DNA from: CAWANP01 sp963783445
GTDB taxonomy: Bacteria > Chloroflexota > Anaerolineae > JAAYZQ01
Direction: 5' to 3'
DNA length: 64,000 nucleotides
Assembly: GCA_963783445.1 (NCBI GenBank)
Contig: CAWANP010000019.1
Coordinates: 534,872 to 598,871 of the forward strand
The position numbers and the translations under genes were made by a program. The notes beneath the pieces were generated by a model. That model ran no database searches and had not been told where the DNA came from. It saw nothing but the letters and a program-made list of their open reading frames with translations. Positions 1-9,270 of the stretch are shown here, piece after piece; position 1 is the stretch's first letter, and each line of letters starts with the position of its first letter.

Positions 1-803
1 CGGCTCTTTGGCCTGCAGACGCTGCCCTGGGCCTGTCGCATCCAGGACTATGGCCAGGTCGTCCACGTCCTGGGAGTCAAAAAGATGGTGGACGCGGCCA
101 GCCGGCCGGCCGCACAGATCGGGGAGATCGCGCCGCTGTTGGCGCGCATGCTGGGCCTGCCCATCGGCCGGGCGGCAAACCTGCTGGCTCTGACGCTGGC
201 CAACACCGGGCAGCTCATTCACCCGGGCATCATGTATGGCCTCTTTGCCACTTGGGAGGGTAGCCCTTTGGGGCTGGAGGATGTGCCCCTGTTCTATCAG
301 GGCCTGAGCCAGGAGGGAGCCAGGACTCTGGCCGAGCTGAGCGACGACATCCAGGCCATCCGTACCCGGTTGGAGCCTGCGTTGGACCTCTCGGCGGTGC
401 GCCCGCTGTTTGACTGGTTGCTCCAGTCCTACGGCGACGCCATCGCCGATCCGTCGACCTTGCACAGCGCCTTTGTCACCAACCGGGCCTACAGCGGCCT
501 TGCAGGCGCCGGTGCGAGAGGTGGAACCTGACCAGGCCCGCGGCTCGGGCCAGTTCGTGCCCGACTTTCGAGGCGCGGTACCTGGCCGAGGACGTGCCCT
601 TTGGCTTGGCCGTCAGCCGGGCCATCGCCAAGATGGCAGGGGTGGAGACGCCCACCATAGACCGGGTGATCGCCTGGGCTGGCGCCCGACTGGGCAAGGA
701 CTATCTGGGCCGCGATGCAGGTCAGGCTCGCATCCCGCAAGCATATGGGCTGGACAGCCTGGACCAATTGCTTTCCTTTACAGCCGAAACCGAAAGCCGA
801 TAG
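1..803 (+). pseudogene. Opine (octopine/nopaline-type) dehydrogenase, 3' part, frameshifted
   Basis: This is the C-terminal alpha-helical domain of an NAD(P)-dependent opine dehydrogenase, a family that reductively joins or splits amino acid and 2-oxo acid conjugates. The Rossmann half lies outside the window. Frame 1 carries the helical domain up to TNRAYSGL (about 505), frame 2 carries QAPVREVE and VPDF (to about 572), and frame 3 carries EARYLAEDVPFGLAVSRAIA and the tail to the stop at 803. The segments join into a normal family C-terminus, so two single-base shifts have broken one gene. An intact paralogue lies on the minus strand at 11102-12217. The mutase gene begins 65 bases downstream, so the two may be co-transcribed. 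Family call is firm; substrate unknown. Confidence 0.75.
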
Positions 804-868
804 CGCGCTGCGTGAGCGCAGGGCCCAGGCACCACAAAAGGACGAAGGACAAGACAGGAGGGAAGATC

Positions 869-2429
869 ATGGGGACTGAAGCGGAAACGCACCACAAAAA
901 GCGGCGCGTGCTGGCCGGATCCATTGGCGATTGCGTCCACTCGCTGGGCGTAGAGACCTTTGCGGAGTGGATGGAAGACCGGGGCGACGGCTTCATGGCG
1001 GTCAAGCTGGGGCCGGCCGTGCCGATCGAGGACGTGATCAACAAGATCCGCGAATCGCGGCCCGAGGTGGTTGCCATCTCGATGCGCCTGGGCGACCTGC
1101 ACGTGGACAAGCTCATCAGCGAGTTCATCGAAAAGGCGGCCCAGTACCGCTTGCTGCCCCGCGAGAGCGGCATCCGCTACGCCTTTGGCGGGTTGCGCCC
1201 TGCGGCCAACCTGGTGCGGGCCATGACCGGCCTGCCGGTGCAGGAGGACAAGTTCTCGCCGCCGGAAGACCGGCACTTTGACCTGGACGAGATCGCCGAG
1301 AACTATGGCGACATCGACGCCTTCCAGGGCTTTTTTGCCCTGGTCGTCGACGATTTCATCACCATGGAGGAATTGGAGGCCTTTGCCCTGGACGCAGGCG
1401 GTTGCGGCGAAAGAGCAAGAGATCCAGTGGGCCGATTCGTTGCTCGACCGCATCCGGCAGGTGCGCGAGCTGGAGAACCGGCCCATCATCCGCGCGCACA
1501 TCGGCATCGCCGCCGACAGCATCGAGCCCACCATCGAGGGGGTCGAGATGCTGGCCGACGCCGAGTGCCTGGAGATCGTTTCGCTGGCGCCCGACCAGCC
1601 TGCGCAGGAGTATCTGGCCAAGTTTGTGCGCGGCGAAGAGGACCCCGAGCAGTACCTCAAAGGGCAGGGGGGCGTGCCCATCCGCACCACCGAAGACCTG
1701 CAGCGGCTCAAGGCAGCCACGCTGCGGGGCAACTACCCCATGACCCGCATCTATTCCGGCACCGACGAGTTGGTCGAGCTGGCCAAGCTCTACGAGAGTT
1801 CCTTCCGCATGCCGTTCCCGGCCGTACCGATCTTTTTCTACAACGAGCTGGACGGCCGCGGCCCGATTTCGATCCGCGATGGCTTTGACGAGCACTTTGA
1901 GGTGATGCGCTGGTGGGCGTCCATCGACAAACCGGTCGAGATCAATGACCCCCACCAGTGGCAACTGCGCAACAGCACCGACGACATGCTGGTGACGGAC
2001 CACGTCATCGCCGGCGTCGTCGCCCTCAAGATGGGCATCCGGCAGTATGTGATGCAGATGATGTACGACCTGCCGCCCGGTACCTCCGGCCTGAACGACC
2101 TGGCCAAGTTTCAGGGGGCCTACGAACTGATCGAACCGCTGACCCGCCATTTTGGCTTTGATGTCATCAAGGAAACGCGGGGCGGCCTCTCCGACTTTCC
2201 GCCGAACCTGGACAGGGCCAAGGGCCACCTGGCCTTCTCTACCTACTGGCAGATGCACATGGAGCCCGACATTGTCCACGTGGTCAGCTTTTCCGAAGCC
2301 CATCACGAGGCCAAGGCCGAGGACGTGATCGAAAGCTGCGACATTGTCAAGCAGGTCTTTGACGATTTCTATAGCACAGATCGCCCCGCCATCTGGCATG
2401 ATCCACGCTTGCTCGCCCGCAAACGTTGA
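869..2429 (+). pseudogene. Cobalamin-dependent mutase (glutamate-mutase-like), frameshifted
   Basis: The ATG at 869 follows an AGGAGGGA ribosome-binding site. The N-terminal ~130 residues look like a B12-binding Rossmann domain (LAGSIGDCVHSLGVE..., VVAISMRLGDLHVDKL). The remainder resembles the TIM-barrel of the glutamate mutase E family (QLRNSTDDMLVTDH, VMQMMYDLPPGTSGLNDLA, DIVHVVSFSEAHHEA). The frame shifts once at about 1397: removing one G from GACGCAGGCGG restores DAAVAAKEQEIQW. The frame then hits TGA at 2427-2429, but the same frame reads on as LKLGAMYNLLHLALLGGYEGPVTLDNFFLW. Either the protein ends here or the stop is a damaged codon. The downstream MutL partner supports a carbon-skeleton mutase; the exact substrate cannot be told. 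Confidence 0.65.
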
Positions 2430-2444
2430 CTCAAGCTGGGGGCG

Positions 2445-4629
2445 ATGTACAATCTGCTGCACCTCGCGCTTCTGGGTGGCTACGAGGGGCCGGTCACGCT
2501 GGACAACTTTTTCCTGTGGGCCGTGCCGCCGGAAGAGGGCCGCCAGCGCGATCATCCCCGTGTAGTGGGAACACAACTACGAAACGATGCTGCTCAGCCT
2601 CATCGACGAGGCGAACTATCCTACCGGGCAATGCGGCATGGTCAGCGCCGACACGCTGGATCTGGCCCTGCAGGTGGGCCTGTTCCAGGCGCCCCAGATC
2701 ACCGTCCTGGACAAGCGCTACGAACTGGTGGGCAAATGCCGTACCAAGATCGTGGATGGAGGCTGCGTCATCGACGAGTTTGACGGCGTCAGCGTGGCGG
2801 ACGAGATCGAGCGGGTGGACCTGGTTCGGGAGCGGAGCCCCTGGTTCTTTGACAAGACGATCAGCCAGGCCGACGAGGATCTGTACATTACCGAAACGGC
2901 CGAGGCGATGGATGAGGACGTCGTGGCCCGTGCGAGATGGCAGGTGGGCATCCAAGAAGCGTCCGACCTGGACGACAAGCGGGTGCTGGTTGTGGACTTT
3001 GGCAGCACCTTCTCCAAGATCGGCACCCTGGACACGGCGACGGAGGAATTCAGCCTGCGCTACGTGCCCACGGTCGTCGAAGACCTGCGCGCCTCGCTGG
3101 CCGATGGCCTGGATGTCAAGGAAGAATGTGAGCAACGCGGCGACTGGGAGCCCCTGGCCCGAGCCATGAGCGAATTTGACATCAAGCTGCCCTGTTCCAG
3201 CGCCAAGGGGGGGCTCAAGATGATCACCGTCTCGATGGTCAAGGAAGAGAGTGGTTTTGCCGCCGACCTGGCCGCCCTCACCTCCGGCGCCAAGTTGATC
3301 AACAGCTACGAAGGGATGCTCACAGAGGAACAGGCACGGGCGATTTACGAGCAGGACCAGCCGGAGATCATCCTCCAGGCTGGAGGTGTGGATTTCGGTG
3401 GCGATACGGAAACGCAGTTGCACAATGCCCGCCTACTGGCTCGTTACTCCAAGGAGGCCACCTATGCCCACTTTGGCGTACCGGTGATCTATGCCGGGAA
3501 CCAGGACATTGCCCAGCCCAACGGGGGTGGGGGCGAGATCCAGCGCATCTACGAGGCCGAAGGGGTAGATATCCGGGTCACGCCCAACGTCATGCCAGAG
3601 ATCAATACCTACCGCATCGAGGTAGTCAACGAGGCCATCCGCGAGCTGTTCCAGACGATCATCATCCGCGGCAAGGGCTTCGACGTGGTCGAAGAGTATA
3701 TGAGCGCCCCCTTTATCCCGACGCCACGGGCGGCCTTCCGCGGGATCAATCTGCTGGCCAAGGGATACGGTGATGAGCCGGGCCTGGGCAATATCATGGC
3801 CCTGGACATTGGCGGGGCAACAACCGATTTTTACTCCAACGTCGGCGACAACCCACTCTACGACTACCATGGCGACGACCCCCAGCGCAAGGTCAAGCGC
3901 ACCATTCTCAAGACGCCCAATACCCCACTGGCCTATCGTCGTGTCGAGGGCAAGTTTGGGCTGGCCTACGATGCCGAGAACATCAAGGAGCTGCAGCGCT
4001 TCCAGAGCGGCCGCATGGCGCACGACCTGGAAGCGTTCTTGCTGCAGGAGTATCCCGAGTTCCATCCGGGGCATGACGATTTTGGCTCGTTTGTGCAGCG
4101 CCGCGACGGGCGCCTGGACATAGATCTGGATCGTTACCTGAGTTGGCTGTCAGCCAACCCCCACACTCTGCCTACCAGCGATGAGGAGAACGCCATTCGC
4201 TCCTTCCTGGCCAGGGAGATCATGGCCGCTACTACGGGACGAAATCTGGGCCACGTCAAGGAGACCGACACCTATTTTCTGCAGTATGGCGTCAATTTCC
4301 TGAACCAGCCCTGTACGACCCTGCTCATCGGTGGAGCCATCTATCACAAGTGCAAGGACGGCGTGGGGTTGCACAGCGACACCCAGACGGCTGGGCGCCC
4401 GTCTCCTGGTGTCGAAAGGACGCAAGCGCGGAGCGACTCTGAGCGTGACCTGTGGCTTATCGCAGCGGGTACCCAGTACGACGAGCAGGAAAGCTGGCTC
4501 CTGCGGCCCAGGGGCCCGATTCTCCTGGATGCGGCCTATATGGTTTCGACCGTCGGCGGGCTCTATGGTCATTTCGACCCGGAGCGGGCGCTGAGGATGC
4601 TCAAACGCCACCTGTTGCCGCTGGAGTAG
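2445..4629 (+). pseudogene. MutL/GlmL-type mutase-associated ATPase with N-terminal extension, frameshifted near its start
   Basis: The C-terminal ~540 residues are a MutL (glutamate mutase L) family protein, an actin/Hsp70-fold ATPase thought to service B12 mutases. The two nucleotide-binding motifs are visible: VVDFGSTFSKIG (about 2990) and ALDIGGATTDFYS (about 3800). The ~180 residues before the first motif (WEHNYETMLLSLIDEANY... EDVVARARWQVGIQEA) run into it without a stop; I do not recognise them as MutL and they may belong to the mutase. Reading from 2445 is frame 3, then shifts to frame 1 near 2538, where IIPV-TAG-WEHNYET has a TAG at 2557-2559 in place of a residue. From 2587 the frame is open to the TAG at 4627. 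Mutase and MutL may thus have been one polypeptide. Confidence 0.7.
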
Positions 4630-4682
4630 CGGTGCCGGGGTAGTAGACTTCTTGATGAGCAATGTGATGAACTGGAGGGAAT

Positions 4683-5030
4683 ATGATCATCAGGCACGAT
4701 GCAATCGACCCGCTTGAATTCGACAACCTCAAGATTTTTGACTACACGGCAGGGCAGGACAACACTTCCTCTTTCGCAGAGATTACTGTTCCTGTCGGTG
4801 TCAGTCACAGGCTTTCTTGGTCGAATCGGTCAGACAAGTACTATTATTTAGTCCGGGGGAATGTGTCTTTTACGGTCAATGAAGAGTCCGACAATCTCTG
4901 CGCCGGTGATTTTTGCATGGTTCCCAAAGGTGAACGCTTTAGCTACACGAACACCGGTTCGGGAGAGGCTGTGTTGATCTTGGTGCATACGCCAAGTTTC
5001 AGGCTCGAATGCGAAGGATTCGAGGACTGA
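4683..5030 (+). CDS. Cupin-domain protein
   Basis: Small single-domain cupin of 115 residues. It shows the beta-barrel pattern with HRLSWSNRSDKYYYLVRGNVSFTVNEE and a second motif GDFCMVPKGERFSYTNTGSGEAVLILVHTPSF. A GGAGGGA ribosome-binding site sits six bases before the ATG. It follows the MutL gene by about 50 bases on the same strand and may share its transcript. The first cupin motif lacks the usual double-His metal ligands, so metal dependence is doubtful. Possible roles are small-molecule binding or isomerisation; nothing in the sequence decides between them. Confidence 0.75.
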   Translation: MIIRHDAIDPLEFDNLKIFDYTAGQDNTSSFAEITVPVGVSHRLSWSNRSDKYYYLVRGNVSFTVNEESDNLCAGDFCMVPKGERFSYTNTGSGEAVLILVHTPSFRLECEGFED

Positions 5031-5567
5031 TGCATGGCAGAATCACTCAACTATTGAGTGGCCAGTTCAGAGGAGGTGCTAGACGGTGGTAGGTGAACAA
5101 GCCCGGCCACATTTTGGCCGCTCGACCCTTCCACTGGGATCGCTCTGAGTACAAGACCAACCGTGTTGTTCTGGCCGGGGAGCTCCGGGCTACAAGGGCT
5201 TTCAGGAGTGGTGCTCTCTCTGCGCATGATCCGTGTGGATTTTGCGGTTCAGAGGCGATACAATGGGCACGGCTTAGTACCTTTGGAGGCCCGGATGCGC
5301 ACAGCCGCTCCCAAAACAATGCGTTCCTCGGGCAGAGGAATTCCCCTCGCGCCAATGTCGCCCCCTCCGTTTGGCGTCGCTAGCGGCACTCGAGCCTTGT
5401 CTATGTGAGACCTTTCGGTTATAATCGGCACCCAAGCAGTAGACAAGTGTCATGCTCCACGGCCAGGTGCAACAATAGCCATCTATACCCGACCATGCGG
5501 TCAGATGCTTGTACACCGAGGCCCTCTTGCTCCTGACACATCATCATGCCGGTAGGGGGGATAGTGA
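5031..5567 (+). other. Intergenic region with a small hairpin, no convincing gene
   Basis: About 540 bases. Fourteen bases after the cupin stop is a perfect hairpin, CACTCAA-CTA-TTGAGTG (5044-5060), without a following T-run; it may end or stabilise the upstream transcript. Open frames on both strands here are short, overlap each other and show no motif. No iron-sulfur-binding N-terminus for the molybdopterin fragment downstream could be found in any frame. Confidence 0.4.
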
Positions 5568-5826
5568 ATGAGCGCTAAAGACACCAAGATCGTGCGCACC
5601 ACTCACCCCGACCGGTTGAACAGCCCGCTAAAGAGAGTCGGAGAGCGTGGCGAGGGCAAGTGGCAGAAGATCTCCTGGGACGGAGCTTTTGACCTGGTCG
5701 AAGAGAAGCTGTGCAGGATCCGGGAGGAATACGGCCCCGAGAGTACCATCTTTTCCATGGGAACCGGCCGGGACATCGGGGCCTGGATCTGCATGCTGGC
5801 CTACGCCTACGGCAGCCCCAAAATGG
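5568..5826 (+). pseudogene. Molybdopterin oxidoreductase, internal fragment
   Basis: Residues HPDRLNSPLKRVGERGEGKWQ and the following IREEYGPESTIFSMGTG.. match the start of the molybdopterin-binding domain of anaerobic (formate dehydrogenase/DMSO reductase-like) oxidoreductases. The usual N-terminal [4Fe-4S] domain is missing, and sequence after AYAYGSPK (about 5822) leaves the family. Those enzymes are normally 600-900 residues; here only ~85 remain. At the 3' end the DNA runs directly into a nitroreductase tail in frame 2. The ATG at 5568 is simply the first in frame and need not be a real start. This is a deletion remnant or an assembly join. Confidence 0.7.
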
Positions 5827-6094
5827 GACGGACATCATCCTTCACGAGCCGCCGGTACTGGTTCTTTTCTGCGCCGACAGCATCGGCGGTACTTTTGCCG
5901 GCACCAATGCAAACCTGGCCCTTCACAACGCAGCCCTGGCGGCAGAGACGGTCGGGCTTGGTTGTTTCTATACAGGCTTTGTCGTGCATGTCAGTGAGCG
6001 TGATGACAGCATCGCCAGACTGATTGGCTTGCCCGAGACGCACAAGATCTATGGAGCGCTGGCCATGGGCTATCCGCGGCTGAAGTTCAAAAAG

Positions 6095-6101
6095 TGGCCG
6101 G
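6095..6101. repeat. Target-site duplication of the IS256-family element, left copy
   Basis: TGGCCGG at 6095-6101 recurs exactly at 9118-9124, directly outside the element's terminal inverted repeats. Seven matching bases are visible; the IS256 family usually makes 8-9, so one base may have diverged. Confidence 0.75.
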
Positions 6102-7108
6102 GAGGTATAATCAAAAGTTGTGGATTGACACAACAATGAAAGCGGCGTATCCTTAGGGTGAGTCAAACCCAAGAGCGGCGGTCGAGGCCGCGGAAAGGAT
6201 ACGCCATGCTCAAGCTTACCACAAATGACGCAGAAGGACAAACACCAGAAATCATACAAACGCTGGACGAGCTGGCCAGGGAAGGGGCGCGTCGCATGAT
6301 CGCCGCCGCCCTGGAGGCTGAGGTGGAGCAGTACGTCGAGACGCTGCGCCACTTTCGAGATGAGAAGGGTCACGCCCTGGTTGTTCGGAACGGGAAGTCG
6401 CATCACGAACGGACGGTTCACATGGGAGCAGGCAGCGTCAAGATTCGGGCGCCGCGAGTGCAGGATCATCGACCAGAGCATACCTTTAGCAGCATGATTC
6501 TGCCGCCCTACATGCGCCGCTCGCCCCGTCTGGAAGAGGCCCTGCCAGTCCTGTACCTGCGGGGCCTGTCGACCGGCGACTTTTCGGAAGCGCTGGAAGC
6601 GCTCCTGGGCTCGGAAGTGGCTGGATTCTCGGCCACAACCATCACCCGCCTGCTGAAGGTGTGGCAGGAAGAGTACAAGGCCTGGAACAAACGCTCGCTG
6701 GCCGGAAAGGAGTACGTCTACATCTGGGCGGATGGCGTCTACTTCAATATTCGCCTGGAAGAGGACCGCTTGGCTTGCTTGGTGATCGTCGGGGTCTTGC
6801 CGGATGGCCGGAAAGAGATCATCGCCCTGGAAGATGGCTATCGAGAATCCACAGAATCGTGGGCCAGCGTCCTCCGAGACCTCAAACGACGGGGCATGGG
6901 CGCGCCCATGCTGGCCATCGGTGATGGGAGCCTGGGGTTCTGGGCCGCTCTGCGGGACGTCTATCCTGAAACCAAAGGACAACGCTGCTGGAAGCACAAG
7001 ATCGCGAACGTATTGGACAAGCTGCCCAAGCGGTTGCAGGCCAGGGCAAAGGAGCAGTTGCACGAGATTATGTATGCGCCTGATCGGAAAAGCGCCTTGG
7101 AGGAGATT

Positions 7109-7116
7109 GCCGTCTT
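7109..7116. repeat. 8-base target duplication of the IS66-family element, left copy
   Basis: GCCGTCTT at 7109-7116 is repeated exactly at 8698-8705, immediately outside the element's terminal repeats. Eight bases is the standard duplication length for IS66. Confidence 0.9.
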
Positions 7117-8697
7117 GTTACTACTCAGGCAACCCCATCACCAGCAACAGGGATGAAGGGGGAGCCGGTCAACGCGTCATACATGGCATCAATGACGTTC
7201 CGGCCATGTTTGCGGACAGTCGAGATGTAGCTACGAATCGCACAGAATGTCTCAGCTCCGGTGCGAGTTCGGAAAGCACCTGAGACCTTTTGTTTGACCT
7301 TTACCATGCGGACATCGCGTTCGGCCAAGTTGTTGTCGAAAGGAACGCGAAAGTCGTACATAAAGGCCAATGCCTCTGGTTTGCGCTGTTGGAGTCGGTC
7401 GAGCAGGTTCTTGGGCGGTGATTGCTTCTTGCGCCCCCGCTTTCTCGGTGGTGGAGTGGCCGGAGGTGGATTGGCCTCCAACCCCTCGGCAATCAGTTCA
7501 TCGTAGCGCCGTTCGAAGTGAGTGAACTGTTCTGGGGACAGAGCCAGTTGGTGGAGACCCGCTTCTTTCACCTCAGCCTTGATGTCCAGTAGTAATGTGG
7601 ACATCTTCCGCGCCCAATCTTGTTCGTACTGGTCCACGATGAACTGGAGTTCCCGAAGATGATGAGCATTGCACAGGGCATGTTGGCAGTGGTCGAAGGC
7701 GAAGTAGGATTGCCAATGGTCATGAACGGCCCGGCCTTCGAACTCGGACAAGATGCCGATGTCCTTCATCGCCTCTTGTCCACGTTTTGGGTGCACGGCA
7801 TAGTGGGTGAGGGAGTCGCTGCTGGCCACATGCAACCAGTTCAGCTTGCCTTCTACGCGGAGGCCACTTTCGTCGAAATGAGCCACACCGGCAGCGACCA
7901 ATTGCTGCTTGGTGACAGTTCGACTGGGTTCCGTCTGCTCAACCAACGCGGTGTTGGCTTCCAGAACCAAGGCTTCGGCCGGCCTATGACCATAGAAGTC
8001 ACCCAGCATCTCACAGGTACGCGCCCAAGGGATAAGTTGGTAGTTGTTCAAGTAGGAGGCTTGCGCTTTGAGACGGGGCCCGTATTGCACTGGTTGGGTC
8101 ACCTCTGCAGGGAAGCTGCCCTTGACTTGGTGCCTACACTTGGGGCAATCCTTGATTTCAGCTTGGTGCTCGGTCACCTCAATCCGCACTGGCGGCACAT
8201 CGAACACCTGACGTTTTTCGTGGTCGCACGGCGCCACCAATTGCAGGTTTGTGGCACAATGGGGACAAGTCGAAGCTTCGTGAACCTGGACATGATCCGG
8301 TTCCTCAACCTGCTGGAGGGTATGTCCCTTGTGGCCTTTTTGGCCGCCGCTACGACGACCTGTCTTCTGACGCAGACTCCGTGTGCGCGGTTTCTTCAAG
8401 CCATCGCTACTCGGTGGCTTGCCGCTGTTCCGGCTATTCTTGGCCAGTTGGTCTTGCAAGGATTGGATCATAACCGCTTGTTCAGCCACCTGTTTTTCCA
8501 GGACGCGCACCTGCTGCTGCAACGCCTGGATGATGGCGATCAGGGTTCCTTTGTCTAACTCTGCAAGTTGGCTACTATCTAAATCCGATGGTGGCATCAT
8601 AATGGGCACAGAATACCATGAAAGTGTTAGTTTTCCGTTTGATTCTCGTTAGAGTTCTGTTACAAATCTCTCAGGCGCTCTTGGCCTGAGTAGTTAC
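7117..8697 (-). mobile_element. IS66-family insertion sequence (transposase-only type)
   Basis: 1581-base element bounded by inverted repeats GTTACTACTCAGGC (left) and GTAACTACTCAGGC (reverse complement of the right end, 13 of 14). It is flanked by the 8-base duplication GCCGTCTT. It carries a single transposase gene and lacks the small tnpA and tnpB genes of classical IS66, which fits the ISBst12-like subgroup. It sits inside an IS256-family transposase gene and is the younger of the two insertions. Confidence 0.9.
7125..8609 (-). CDS. IS66-family transposase
   Basis: Intact 494-residue DDE transposase of the IS66 family. Residues 20-55 form a leucine-zipper-like coiled coil (TLIAIIQALQQQVRVLEKQVAEQ). 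Then come the basic NSRNSGKPPSSDG segment and a zinc-finger-like motif (CPHCATNL... CPKCRHQ). The catalytic core shows HFDESGLRVEGKLNWLHVA, HDHWQSYFAFDHCQHALCNAHHLREL and the C-terminal FDNNLAERDVRMVKVKQKVSG with the third acidic residue. The start at 8609 is the first ATG; other ATGs follow within four codons. No tnpB partner is present. The gene fills the element nearly end to end, and its stop lies eight bases from the left boundary. Confidence 0.93.
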   Translation of the reverse strand: MPIMMPPSDLDSSQLAELDKGTLIAIIQALQQQVRVLEKQVAEQAVMIQSLQDQLAKNSRNSGKPPSSDGLKKPRTRSLRQKTGRRSGGQKGHKGHTLQQVEEPDHVQVHEASTCPHCATNLQLVAPCDHEKRQVFDVPPVRIEVTEHQAEIKDCPKCRHQVKGSFPAEVTQPVQYGPRLKAQASYLNNYQLIPWARTCEMLGDFYGHRPAEALVLEANTALVEQTEPSRTVTKQQLVAAGVAHFDESGLRVEGKLNWLHVASSDSLTHYAVHPKRGQEAMKDIGILSEFEGRAVHDHWQSYFAFDHCQHALCNAHHLRELQFIVDQYEQDWARKMSTLLLDIKAEVKEAGLHQLALSPEQFTHFERRYDELIAEGLEANPPPATPPPRKRGRKKQSPPKNLLDRLQQRKPEALAFMYDFRVPFDNNLAERDVRMVKVKQKVSGAFRTRTGAETFCAIRSYISTVRKHGRNVIDAMYDALTGSPFIPVAGDGVA

Positions 8698-8705
8698 GCC
8701 GTCTT
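8698..8705. repeat. 8-base target duplication of the IS66-family element, right copy
   Basis: GCCGTCTT, identical to 7109-7116. The IS256 transposase reading frame resumes at 8706. Confidence 0.9.
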
Positions 8706-9117
8706 CAAGAAAGAGTACAGCGCCCGCTATGCCAAGGCAGTCGAGACGCTGACCAAGGATCAGGATCAAATGCTCACCTTTTTCGACTTCCCGGCCGAAC
8801 ACTGGCTTCATCTGCGAACGACCAATCCTATTGAGTCGACGTTCGCCACCGTCAAAGCTCGGACGAAGAAAACCAAGGGCGCCGGCTCGCGGAAAGCGGG
8901 CCTGGCGATGGCCTGGAAGCTCCTCTTGGCTGCCGAGCAGCGATGGCGGAAAGTCAATGCGCCTCACCTCGTTGCCCTGGTCAAGGCGGGTGTCGAGTTC
9001 CCGAACGGCCAGGCTGAGATGCTCCAATCCGAGTCGGAACCTGACGAATTCTCTGTGCCCATCCCGTGGATACTCGCCGCTGACGGCGTGCCGATCCACA
9101 ACATTTGACAATATCTC

Positions 9118-9124
9118 TGGCCGG
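9118..9124. repeat. Target-site duplication of the IS256-family element, right copy
   Basis: TGGCCGG, identical to 6095-6101; the nitroreductase frame resumes here (W-P-E-R). Confidence 0.75.
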
Positions 9125-9270
9125 AGCGGAATCCAGCGAAAATAACATGGCTGGAAGCTGCATAGTCGTTGAGCAGACGTGCCGGCGCTGACAGCCCCAG
9201 AGTGCGACTGTCAGTACCGGCAGCACGGATTGGCCCTGGTCAGCAATCTTTGAGATTAGGAGGAGAGACA

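Larger units (their letters stand above)
6206..9108 (+). pseudogene. IS256-family (mutator-type) transposase, disrupted
   Basis: DDE transposase. The ATG at 6206 follows GGAAAGG; a GTG at 6158 in frame would add 16 residues and is less likely. The N-terminal part to 7116 shows VRNGKSHHERTVHMGAGSV, the first acidic block YVYIWADGVYFNIR, and IGDGSLGFWAAL. The C-terminal part resumes at 8706 with the TTNPIESTFATVKARTKKTKGAGSR block, which holds the catalytic Glu. Joining 6206-7116 to 8706-9108 gives 1314 bases in frame, 437 residues, the usual family length. The only damage is the nested insertion after the ALEEIAV region. It cannot make active transposase in this state. Confidence 0.88.
6102..9117 (+). 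mobile_element. IS256-family insertion sequence, interrupted by an IS66-family element
   Basis: The ends are imperfect inverted repeats about 24 bases long. The left reads GAGGTATAATCAAAAG then TTGTGGAT; the reverse complement of the right reads GAGATATTGTCAAATG then TTGTGGAT (20 of 24 match). A TGGCCGG duplication flanks both ends. Without the nested 1581-base element and its 8-base duplication the element is about 1427 bases, normal for IS256. Its transposase gene is restored in frame when the nested element is removed. It inserted into the 3' end of a nitroreductase gene. Confidence 0.88.
5827..9165 (+). pseudogene. Nitroreductase family protein, C-terminal fragment split by an IS element
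   Basis: Frame 2 encodes a flavin nitroreductase C-terminus: TDIILHEPPVLVLFCADS, NANLALHNAALAAETVGLGC, and the end motif LIGLPETHKIYGALAMGYPR. The frame is cut at 6101 by the IS256-family element. Directly after the element's right end the same frame continues as WPERNPAKITWLEAA and stops at 9163-9165, so removing the element and one copy of its target duplication restores the normal family C-terminus. The N-terminal half, with the usual FMN-binding region and possibly a ferredoxin domain, is gone and replaced by the molybdopterin-oxidoreductase fragment. The gene was therefore already truncated independently of the insertion, or is misjoined here. Confidence 0.75.

Noticed and set aside
2427..2429. 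TGA as a selenocysteine codon in the mutase
   Set aside because: No hairpin of SECIS type was seen right after it, no family member known to me has Sec there, and a pair of nearby single-base errors explains it.
2557..2559. TAG as a pyrrolysine codon
   Set aside because: It lies beside a frame break, no pyl genes are in the window, and TAG ends other genes here (for example 4627-4629).
5093..5446. Open frames on both strands in the 5.0-5.5 kb gap
   Set aside because: They overlap each other, lack ribosome sites and show no recognisable motif.
7620..8558. 312-residue plus-strand frame inside the IS66 element
   Set aside because: It is the antisense shadow of the transposase gene and has no family features.
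6102..9117. Composite transposon carrying cargo
   Set aside because: The second element lies inside the first with its own 8-base duplication; nothing is carried between two outward copies.
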